A DNA stretch of 64,000 bases from Entoloma clypeatum (Eukaryota; Basidiomycota; Agaricomycetes; Agaricales; Entolomataceae), in the NCBI GenBank assembly GCA_963565915.1, contig OY751488.1, forward strand, positions 2,976,001 through 3,040,000, in the 5' to 3' direction. Both the position numbers and the translations under genes were made by a program. The notes beneath the pieces were generated by a model. The model did not search any database. It saw only the letters and a program-made list of their open reading frames with translations, and had not been told where the DNA came from. Shown one piece after another: positions 13,837 to 23,958 of the stretch (the stretch's first letter is position 1; each line of letters begins with the position of its first letter).

Positions 13837-15408
13837 TCAAAGCAATGCCTTTGAACCTTGACCTTGCGATATAGTTGTACTGCCTGCCTGCATGACCTCG
13901 GAAATCTTGGCTGCCAAGGGAGAAGGATTGATGTTCATTGCTATATCCAAAAACCACGGCTTGCTCATATAGTTCCGAATGCTGAAGCAATGATTAGCAA
14001 ACACATTCGACCCCGCAGCAGAGGACAGTACTCACCCATCCGGAAGCAGCACGACAACGTTTAATCCTTCAGTTTCTGCCACCTTGCGACCAGGATCGCT
14101 TTGAAGCCACTTCAGGGCGCCACTTAGAGCGCTGCCACTACTTCCTCCAACAAGAAGACCCTCTTCCTTGATGAGGTCTCGGACAGTGACAAAGGCCTCT
14201 TGATCGGATGTTTTAATCCACGAATTGACGTCGGCGGGATCGCGGGATAGAACATCGGGGATAAAATCGTAACCAATGCCTTCGACAACATACTGTACAC
14301 CTTCATCCCCTGCGTTCAGTTCATCAGGATAGGCGAGAATGCTCCCGTTCTGACCCCAAAATTGAACGAACCGGAATAGAGAGCATGTTCTTGGAAGACT
14401 TACGGGATCAATGCCAACAATAACACAATCTTTGTTATGTTTCTTTTTTATGGCCCGGGAAAGCCCAGTAATGGTTCCGCCTGTTCCGGCACCCGCGATC
14501 AAGACGTCGACCTTTCCAGAAGAAGGCCTCGCCGAGGTTGAAGGAGTAGACGTTACAGCCTCGATTATCTCAGGCCCCGTGGTATATTCGTGAGCCAAAG
14601 GATTGTTTATCTAGGACGACAAGATCAGTCCTAGTTTATGGGCTGTGGAGGGAACTAACGCACGTTTCGGTACTGGTCGAGTATTACACTGTGCGGTATT
14701 TCTCGCTGTAGCTTCTGAGCGACACCTGGCAATCGTGAGGGAATTCAGCCACGAGAGTTCCAGGAGCGAACTTGGCATCTACCTATATGACTCTCTGGGG
14801 AGTCCCAAGCAGCTTCAGTGGGGGTTCGGACTACTTCGGCGCCAAGTGCGCGGAGGGTGGCTTCTTTCTCCTGTGAATATATATTGTATAAGCAACGGAA
14901 CTCACGTCACTTAAGCTCTGGTCCTCACCAAAGACATCTTGTTCGGAAGGGTTATGATGACAGAATAACCCTTATCTAGAGTATTCAGTATGTATTATGG
15001 CAAGTTCTGGAAGGAGTTCTTACTTTGACTGCACACGCCATAGCTAATCCGATGCCTAACGAGGGAGAGTTGGGGGAGAAACACAGATATTGAATCGGGT
15101 ACGAACCAGTGTTGCCTGACGTCGGTTCGATAACGATGCTCTTGCCATGTATGAGTTTTCCCTCCTTCTCAGCTGCTTCTACCATCGCCTTTGCAATTCT
15201 GTCCTTCACGGATCCACCGGCGGACATGTACTCAACTTTCGCCACTTGGGAATGAAGAGGTGCATCAGTTTATGCATGATGGATGACGGAGGATTGAAAT
15301 TTCACGGAGATTGCATCGGAGGCCGTTACGCCTCGCTATCTTGTCCAGTCGAATAAGGGGAGTGTTTCCAACAGCACCCAAAACGTTGTCGAGAATTTTG
15401 GGAGACAT
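13837..15408 (-). CDS. CYS4: Cystathionine beta-synthase, short form without regulatory domain
   Basis: A fold-type II PLP enzyme that condenses serine and homocysteine to cystathionine in transsulfuration. Nine exons give 376 residues: 15408-15306, 15244-15107, 15055-15024, 14970-14929, 14870-14783, 14725-14664, 14610-14404, 14349-14036 and 13981-13837. Visible motifs are GNTPLIRL at the N terminus, the PLP lysine motif [15 protein letters not shown], the phosphate loop [10 protein letters not shown], and [32 protein letters not shown] and [13 protein letters not shown] favour CBS over plain cysteine synthase. The protein stops about 46 residues after [14 protein letters not shown]. It therefore lacks the C-terminal pair of CBS repeats known from yeast Cys4 and the human enzyme, and the N-terminal haem segment of the animal enzyme. 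A cysteine synthase-like role cannot be excluded. Confidence 0.87.
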
Positions 15409-16129
15409 TTGAAATAGTTCCGGATGAATGGAAGTTCTTACAAAGTGCTAACAATCTTACTCAATCACTTTTATAGATGGGCCTCTAGTTTCACATAGGC
15501 ACATCCAAATTTCTTAAATCTTGCACCATTTGAAAGCTTGTCATCTCTGCTTTAAGATGGCACCAACAATCTTGGGAAAATATTCAGTACAAGATGTGCT
15601 AAAGACAGAATCCTGAAGGGTTCGAACTTATGGAGTGATGCATCACTGTTACACTCGTGTCACAAACATGTCCCCGACCTTTTTTCTGGCTGCACCTTGT
15701 ATCTATACCTCTAAGAATGTATGTTTCACTTGGCTTCCACTTGGAGAGAGTTATACATGAAGGATCTGCATTTTTTCAATATTTCTGAGCATGAAAGATA
15801 TGAAATACGCTTTCTCCAAGCCATTTTCGAGCTACAGGACAAGCTCTCAACATGTAAAACAGAGATAAATTGGTCTAACCTATTCTACAATACACAGCAA
15901 TACTTGATCTTGACATCCTGAGGCTTCGATGTGGGTTGTGGTGCTCGAGGGGGTGAATCAGTGGTGATGCATCACTACGTGGGTGATTTTTAAGTGAGGC
16001 ATCACTGGGTTAACGATAGTACATGTATTCACATTAAAAGGCTTACAGGTAAGTAACTTGTGGACGACAAGTTCCTGTTAAATCGTTGTAGTATTGAAAG
16101 TACATTTTGAAACCTACTTGTTGATTACC
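15409..16129. other. Intergenic region with repeated palindrome
   Basis: These 721 bp separate the start of CYS4 from the stop of the dioxygenase gene. No convincing gene was found. The only structure is a near-palindrome of the form AGTGATGCATCACT at 15634-15647, 15963-15976 and, with one change, 15993-16006. Confidence 0.5.
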
Positions 16130-16747
16130 TCAACTCGACGCCGGCCTCAACAGGTCTGTATGTAACGGCCAAGGCTTGCCCATCCATGACATGAGTTCCG
16201 TATGGTCCTTATACTCATCATCTGTGTTTGGATGTATAAGAACGCTGGGATGGCGCGAACGCCCTTTTTAGTTCTGCAAAAGATGTGTAGACGGAAGGAC
16301 ATACGAGCACGGACCGCGGTGAACGGTGAGCCAAGAGAAGAGAGCGCCTGTCTGATGAGGGGTGAAGGTGTTCACTTCAAACATAGCTGTCGGATGTGGG
16401 CCTTCAGATAGATGTTCATCAGTCTGTCTAGCCTCCAGAGATGAGCTACGAACCGACGGGCTTTTCCCAAAGCTTGTAGATCCGGAGCTTTGTGGCAAGA
16501 GTTAGTTTATGAGTATTGTGTGATGGGGTATCTACCTCTGGAAACTCTCTCTTGATTTGTTCATGCAACTCTCGGGCAAATTTGAGCTGTGCATCGACCG
16601 TTGGCATGTAATAAACTTGGCCAACCAGTCAGTGGACTGGTCTCTTTGTATGGTAGGTAGACAGGCCTGACTGTGAAAATCGAATCCGTTCTTTGCAGGA
16701 TTGAAGGGCGGTGGAAATTGGTCGTAAACAGAGGAAACAAGAGACAT
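16130..16747 (-). CDS. DODA: DOPA 4,5-dioxygenase family protein
   Basis: A small extradiol dioxygenase-like protein of the DOPA 4,5-dioxygenase family, which opens the catechol ring of L-DOPA to seco-DOPA, the precursor of betalamic acid/muscaflavin-type pigments in Amanita. Five tiny exons (16747-16672, 16615-16536, 16487-16454, 16401-16305, 16244-16130) give 133 residues and every junction keeps frame. Family signatures are clear: FDFHIYYMPTVDAQ near the N terminus, LRIYKLWEKPVGPHPTAMFE in the middle (conserved His), WLTVHRGPCS, then VLIHPNTDDEYKDHTELMSW, and a short tail. The length fits the family. No pigment cluster surrounds it, so the substrate is unknown; many fungi carry such genes without making betalains. 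It is divergent from the Far1-like gene across 92 bp. Confidence 0.88.
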
Positions 16748-16839
16748 TTTGATCACATGTTGTACTGGATGGGGAATAGAACGTTCAACCGCAAACTTAT
16801 AAAAGTATTAGAGTATTATTACAACGCTCTTTGACGTTC
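16748..16839. promoter_or_regulatory. 92-bp divergent promoter DODA / Far1-like gene
   Basis: Only 92 bp separate the two divergent start codons. A TATAAAAG box lies at 16798-16805, about 35 nt before the Far1-like ATG, so the plus-strand transcript probably has almost no 5' UTR. Both genes must share this small control region. Confidence 0.55.
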
Positions 16840-19800
16840 ATGCGATCAAATCCAGCGACCAGCTGGCTATCCAGAGCTCATCGCGACTCCCCCGAACTCA
16901 AGCCTCCCCTCACTCCCACCTTCACCGCTCCCCGCCTCGCTCCCATCCCCCCCGCCGCCACCCCCTCTCCTCAAAAATCATCCTTTAGTAGGCCCTTCCA
17001 CTCTGTCTTCCGCAAACAGACCACCCCGTACTCTCCTTCCGCCACCTCGTCCGAAATTCACCCCTACTCTACCATGCACACTGCTCCGCTCCCCGTCGTG
17101 TCTAATCGCGAACCAGTCGAGGATGAGGCAGAGTGTCCCGTCTGTTTGGAGCCCCTTAGCTTTAGCTTTAGGCTCCCAGGAGAGAAGCCGCACATCGTCC
17201 CCGAATGCGGCCACGCCCTTCACGAGGTACGCCCAGAAACCCCCTTCTCTCATTGCCCTCTCAATCTATCTAGGCTTGCTTTACCGCCGTATATGGCCCC
17301 CCTCCCAATCAGGGCCGCAATACCATTCCTCGGAAGACGAATCTTGGCGTTTGCGGTGTCTGTCGACGCCCTATGAAGGTCGGTGACGGAGATGGAGGAA
17401 AATCCAATAGTTTGTCACGTTCCCGATTTTTTCTTTTCCTATCCGCCCTCATTCCGCCTCCACAGAACTCGCTGCTCTCACAGGGATGGGTGATTCCAAG
17501 ACTGCTCCCTTATACCCAGGACGTGATACCCCGACCGTCCGTAGCCGGCCACCTCCTTCCCAGCCATATAACCCCAACGACGACGATCCCCTCGATCACA
17601 ATGGCTCCGTCAGGTCTGGCCCCAACGCCGACCATTCTCAATATATAGTCGCTCCCTCCATTCAAGTTCGACCAGAGTTTTCTTCTCTCACACGCACAAC
17701 CGATGTCAACCAACCTCTCACCTGCATAGTCGTCATCGAACTGCCTGGGAAACGACCCTCAGCCAATGTACCAGGACAGTTCATCAATGACAATTATCCA
17801 AGGAATGGCAATCGTTATCCCAGAGGCGATGCCAGCTCTGGTTACTCAAGTTCACACTCAGACCATCTATCACAGTCCCGTCAACTGCACAATCAACAGA
17901 CCCAACCACCGGAATCAGAAGGGTCCTCACGTCCCTACCAGAACTCTCTTTCAGCACCATCAGCCGACCAATATGCTTCGTCGTCAAACGGCCATGATTC
18001 TTATCATACCAACACCGTCATTCACAACGAGGAAGATTCACCCTTCACTGCCATCACAGAGGATCTTAGAAATCGCATAATTGATTGGAAAGGTCATCCT
18101 CTTTCGGACCTTGGCCCTCTACAAATGTATGACTTATTGTCCGTTCGCCGGGACTCCGCTATCCGCGATTTCTACGTCTATCTTTTCAAAGAGGCAATAA
18201 TATGTGTAGTCGAAGAAAAGAAGCGAGGTCTCGGCCGACTTCTCTCCAACGCGTCCAGCTTGACCGATCCAGGTTCAACTCTCTCCTCATCAAGCCAATC
18301 CAAGGGCGTCTTAAGGCTCAAGGGTCGCATTTACGTCCGACATATCAAGCATGTCACAGCATCCTCCGCGGCTGGCGAGATGAGCCTTACAATTGATATG
18401 GAAGACGAGCTCGCATCGTTCATCCTTATTTTCAAAGATAGATCCTCATTGGAAGCATGGAAAAACAATATTCAAGCCCTTGTCAATATGTTCCAGTCGC
18501 AAAATGGGGCTCACCAGCCCGCAGAGCAAGCCCGCGCCTTGAACATGGAGGAGTTCGGAGGAAGCCAGAAAGCAATGCGCATGTTGAGCGGAAGCACCCA
18601 GACCACGGTCAGTACGGTGGACAGCCTCCTGAATGGCTCATCCCGATCTACCTTGTCTTCTTCCACATCAAATGGCTCAATGCCTCAGCGGCATCAGGTC
18701 AATAAACTCGCAACGCTCGGAGAAGATGACGAGCTCAGTGCCTACGACTCCCCAACGGCCTTGGTCACGCCTTACACCTCTTCGGGTCCATCCAACTCGT
18801 TGACTCCTCTGCCGCATCCACCAATGGACCTCATTCTCGTCATCTCGATTCCCCCACCATCAGCGGTACCAAGCACCGCCCTTCTCAAAGTACGCGTGAT
18901 CCGTGCGACTCTCGACTTTATGGTTGCGTCCCTGGGAAGGAAAGACAGGTTGAGCTTGGTGACGTTTGAGGTTGGACCGTCGGGAAGAGTACGGAAGACA
19001 CCCTTTTTAAGCCCTGGAAAGACGCAAAGTCGAGCGAGGCTTGCAAAGTTTATTGATGAAGTGGGTATTGATATCGAGGAAGGTCAAGACGAGTTTTTGG
19101 TAAGAGGGTCTAAAGAAGAAAAGACGGATGTTGTAACGGCTGTCAATCATGGTTCGTGTTACTTTTTGACTCGGCGTTGGGCATCTAACAACAGATTCTC
19201 GCCAGGCTTTGATGTGGTGTTGCAACGTAAAGCGCGTAATCCCGTTTCAGGAATGATTTTGGTCAGCGACGCTGCTGATAGCACCCGACGAGCACAAATG
19301 GACCTTGTTCTTGCTCGGGCAGAGGCGGCAAACGTTCCTATCCATTCCTTCGGTTACGGACGATCTCACGACCCTGCATCGCTATGGCTCATGTCCAACC
19401 ACACGAGTGGGACATACACCTTTGTCAAGGATTGGTATGATCTCCGTGACTGTGTTGCCGGCTGTGTCGGGGGAATGATGTCCATTGGACTTCTCAATAT
19501 GAAACTGCACATGAAAGTTGTCGATGGACACCGTTTCAGGATCCGGAAGGTCTCTGGAGGTCCTTCCTCCATCCTCGCTTCAGACGGACAGAATGTCGAT
19601 GTCGATGTCGGTGAACTCAGATACGGCGAGCGGAAGGAGATGCTCATCGAGCTTGAACTCGATAACACGGATATGCAGAGAGCCGCGCCACCTCGCAACC
19701 CTCATGGTCGTGCGCTCAACGCTACGGACCAGTTTGTGCAGAGCATGGGATTGGATTCACTTGCCATCGATGACGCGCCGGATTTCACGGAGGGAATGAT

Positions 19801-20473
19801 GGACCGAATGATAGATGAGGTCCCCGTAATTGAAGTGGATGGCTCCTTCTACGATCCAGCCGCTTCAAAGAGTGTAACACGCCTCGCTCATCCTGTCCTT
19901 TTAACAGTCACGCTATTACCCATCTCTCCAAATACCCCTCGTCCGCCATCCACTGTCTCTGATCCCGTCATTGTCCGCCGTCGAATGGAGCTCCTGGCGT
20001 CGGATATGATCACGCGTGCTCTTGTACTGGTGTCGAGGCGAAACTTTTCGCAAGCGCAGAAAATCATGGGCGAGACGAAGCGGATCCTGCAGACCGTCCT
20101 GCAGACCATCTCGAGGACCCTGCCACAGCACAATGCCGGTGGTGGTTCCGTGCGGAATCGCAAAGAGATGCTGAACTTGGCAGCGGTAAAGGCGATGCAG
20201 GCTATTCTGCAGGACTTGCAAATTCTATCAGAGGCATTGGAAGATAACGTGGAGCTCTTTGCACACGATCAACGAAATTTCGGCGCACAACAAGTATGAT
20301 TTTCTCTCTCCTTGAATTTGCCCTTGGATACTAACATTTGACCTTCTCAGGCCATGATTCTCCGCGACCAGAAGAGCTGGAGCGGCAGAAGTGCGACCGA
20401 ACGATTATTTTGGACGACTGATAATTCAATCGAGCTGGTCTCTCGTAGTACTGACTGGATTGCACGCGAATAA
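16840..20473 (+). CDS. RING-PH-VWA protein, Far1/Ste5-like MAPK scaffold
   Basis: Exons 16840-17226, 17274-17409, 17466-19151, 19206-20293 and 20351-20473 give about 1,139 residues. An RING finger begins near residue 99 (CPVC, CGHALHEACF, CGVC) and is completed by exon 2. A PH domain lies at about 385-510 (LGPLQMYDLLSVRRD to SLEAWKNNIQALV). A von Willebrand A-like domain starts near 627 (MDLILVISIPPPS) and includes GMILVSDAAD and VPIHSFGYGRSHDP; a helical C-terminal region follows. RING, PH and VWA in this order is the architecture of the Far1/Ste5 scaffolds that tie Gbeta-gamma to the pheromone MAPK cascade. An E3 ligase role for the RING is also possible. The intron at 19152-19205 is 54 nt, a multiple of three with no stop, so its retention would be silent for frame. 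Start ATG is at 16840. Confidence 0.85.
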
Positions 20474-20931
20474 ATTGCGTTCTCTTTGATTTATACCTTA
20501 CTCACTACAATCTCCATCTTGTCGGCTTTATTTGTATGTATGATTTTGGCGCCTTCGTACCGAGGCGTAGGTCGTCCTCTCCTTCAACTCTCCACCTCTC
20601 CCTACTCTATTCCTAAAGCTGTATCTGTTTTTCTCTACCGTATCTTTCGCACCATTGGAACTTATATCTTGCTGGCGCGTAGTAATACGGCCTGGTGGAA
20701 TTCTTGTCTCGGGTTCGTTCATATGTATATGGTGTTCCCTCGTCTCTCGTGTCCCCCGCCAATATATCCGATACTATCATCGACCCACTCATCCCCCCCA
20801 TCTGCACGAAGAGTACTGATGCTGGATGATCAACAATGAGTTGATTACGTAAATATGCAGCACTCCGTGGCAAGCCAGCTTTTCTGATTCATTGAATTCA
20901 GCATCTTACCTTACTCTCGCTCTCCTCCGCC
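20474..20931. other. Intergenic region before PMT4
   Basis: These 458 bp run from the Far1-like stop to the PMT4 ATG. A pyrimidine-rich stretch directly precedes the ATG (TCGCTCTCCTCCGCC), as is common in fungal promoters. No gene was recognised. Confidence 0.5.
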
Positions 20932-23825
20932 ATGTCGGTTCTAACACAACGTCAGCGGCACAAGCAGCCAGACTTTGTGAACAACGATGACAGCGTACAA
21001 GACGACGAACACGTCGGCGAAGTCTATCAAAATCCTGTATGTCTGTTTCCCCAGGTAAATGCACGGCCCCAAACTCACTGCGTCATTACTGCTTTTTCAG
21101 AAAGACAGAAACCACATCGAACAGCTTCTTGAGACCCCAAGGGGTAGCATGATCGTCGTGGCCGTCCTCACAGCACTCTCGTTTGCGCTCAGGTTCTACA
21201 AGATTAACCATCCCGACCAAGTTGTGTGAGTTTTGACGCGTTCTTCCCCTTTCACCAGTGTAAGAACACTCACGCATATGGTTTGGAAAAGCTTTGACGA
21301 AGTCCATTTCGGAAAATTCGCGGCACACTACCTTTCGCGCGAATATTATTTCGATGTCCACCCCCCATTCGCAAAGCTGCTATTCGGTTTGGCAGGCTGG
21401 TTTGTGGGATTCGACGGAAACTTCCAATTTGAGACTATCGGCGATAGCTACTCCGTCAATCACGTACCGTATGTCGGGATGCGTGCGTTGCCTGCTGTCC
21501 TTGGCAGTCTAACGGTGCCGGTTGTTTATGCCATCATGAAGGAGAGCGGATATTCCACGGTCATTGCCGCATTCTCTGCCTGCCTCATCCTCTTCGGTTG
21601 GTTTCTTTTCCGTTGCCTTCATATGGACGCGTCAATGCTGATCGATTTTTTTAGACAATGCTCATGTTGCGCAATCCCGTCTTATCCTGCTGGATGCCAC
21701 ACTCATCTTCTTCATGTCACTGACCATCTATGCTTATATTCGATTCCGCAAACTCCGCTATCTGTGAGTGGCAGACTCGTATAACACATTTGTGTTGGGT
21801 ATGAATTTTTGCGGTAGTGCATTCTCGACCGAATGGTGGACATGGTTGGTCGCCACGGGAGTCTTCATGGCTTGCACCTGGGGCTCAAAAGTCAATGGTA
21901 TCCTCACCGTTTTCACCATTGGTATCGCGGTGTTGATCGACCTTTGGGAAATCCTTGACATCAAGAAGAACCCTTCCATGGTACGTTATGACTCTTTTCC
22001 TTTCGATTCCTATTCTTACAGTATTTTATTTTCCAGGATACCTTTTGGAAACATCTCAGTGCGCGTGCTTTGGGACTGATCGTCGTGCCGTTCATTGTTT
22101 ATTTGTCGTTCTTCTATGTCCACTTCGCCGTTCTTACACGTTCTGGTCCGGGAGACTCATTCATGAGTCCTGCTTTCCAAGAAACTCTGCTAGGCAATGA
22201 GTTGCTCCTCAACAGTCATGGTGATTATTTCTTTTATACTGCGATTGAGTGGGCAAGTGACGATGATCACTGTAGAAATCCGCTATTACGACACTGTTGT
22301 CATGAGACACAAGCAAACGAAAGTTTATCTGCACTCCCATGTCGAGAGATACCCTCTTACTTATGAAGATGGACGTATCAGCAGTCAAGGTAGGATTTTT
22401 CTAGAAAGTTATAAATAACCTTAATATATATACATTCTTACAGGTCAACAAGTCACTGGCTACGGCCATAACGACACGAACAACTACTGGCAAATCCTTC
22501 CCACCAAAGCCCTTCCTGAAGCTGGTCGTGGCCGCATCGTCCGCAATAACGATGTTATCCAACTTTTGCATGTCACCACTAATACCCTTCTGCTCACTCA
22601 CGACGTCGCTTCCCCGCTTATGCCCACTAATCAAGAATTCACGACATGGCCCAAGAACGATCACGCCAGACATAACGATACCCTCTTTCAACTTGTTTTC
22701 ACTGAAGGCGATCATCCAGGCGCGTCGTGGAAGAGCAAGTCAGGATACTTCAGGCTCGTCCACGTCCCAACGAAGGTTTCAATGTGGACGCACGCGAAAC
22801 AACTTCCAGATTGGGCTTTTAAACAACAAGAAATTAACGGCAACAAGAATGCTGTCGAGAGAACTGCCACTTGGGTTGTCGATGATATCATCTCCGATGA
22901 ATGTGAGTACTCTGTGGCTAAGGATGCAAATACCCACGTTATCATCTGACAACATAATACAGTTGGTATGGATATTTCCCATCGTGTCGAGAAGGTGCCT
23001 AGCAAAGAGCCCAAGAGCATGAACTTCTTCAAGAAGTTTGTCGAACTCCAGCTTCTGATGCTGCAACACAATGCCGGTCTCACTTCATCACATCCTTATG
23101 CAAGTGGGCCGATAAACTGGCCTTTTCTCCTTAGCGGTATCAGCTTCTGGACTGAGAGCGACACACAAAAACAAATCTACCTCATCGGAAACCTGATTGG
23201 TTGGTGGACATGTGTCGTGGCCTTATCCATCTACGTCGGGATCCTTGGTGCCGATTTGATAGGAAGGCGTCGTGAAATGGACCCTATCCCCGGTCGTATG
23301 TGCTCGGCTCTTATTCATGTTTTGCTTTGCTCAGTCAAGGCTTCCATATAGCTGTACGTAACCGTCTCTGGAATAATGCTGGTTTCTTTTTCGTGGTGTG
23401 GGCTGTCCATTATGCGCCCTTCTTCCTCATGAATCGCCAACTCTTCATTCATCACTACCTTCCTTCACACTTGGCAACTGCAATGATTGCGGGTGCTGTT
23501 CTGAATTTCATCCTGAGTGACACTATCAATTTCCCCATCTCCGTGCGGGGCCCGACGACTCGTCCCCACCCGTCCCAGTACTCTGATCTTGGTCTCAAGG
23601 GACCGATCAGCGTAGTTCTTTACGGAATTCTTCTGTTCTTCATGTATGCCTTCATGGCACCATTGACTTATGGAACGCCTGGGTAAAACCTTCACCTACA
23701 TCTTACGAAGTTTTGCTGATCAGTCTATAACTTACAGGCTGACTGGCGAGGAGATCAATGGCAAGCGGTTGCTCACGACCTGGACTTTGCATTTCTCCGC
23801 GAAAAAGACCGCTGAAGGCATCTAG
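20932..23825 (+). CDS. PMT4: Dolichyl-phosphate-mannose protein O-mannosyltransferase, Pmt4-type
   Basis: An ER membrane enzyme that transfers mannose from Dol-P-Man to Ser/Thr of secretory proteins. About ten short introns interrupt it; the protein is roughly 780 residues. Near the N terminus is the catalytic loop FDEVHFGKFAAHY with YFDVHPPFAKLL. Several membrane segments follow, including the run starting FSTEWWTWLVATGVFMAC. A MIR region begins at EIRYYDTVVMRHKQTKVYLH and contains GRISSQGQQVTGYGHNDTNN. The C-terminal membrane part has AVHYAPFFLMNRQLFIHHYL and ends PLTYGTPGLTGEE. GFDGNF followed by IGDSY, and the TYGTPGL ending, fit the Pmt4/POMT1 branch better than Pmt1 or Pmt2. That subfamily call is from memory of the family and less certain than the enzyme class. 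Confidence 0.9.
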
Positions 23826-23958
23826 AAGAGATTCCAGGAGTTGGATCTGTATATTATTATTAGTGGGGACGATCCATAGCTCTATCTATAATTTTGAAGA
23901 ATTTGAGGCCAAATTATGAATGTGTAGTTGAGGGGGGATTGCTGTCTTCACCACCGTC

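Noticed and set aside
270..20473. Mating-type locus, because of a Ste20-type kinase and a Far1-like scaffold
   Set aside because: No pheromone receptor, pheromone precursor or homeodomain pair is present, and the genes between are unrelated housekeeping genes.
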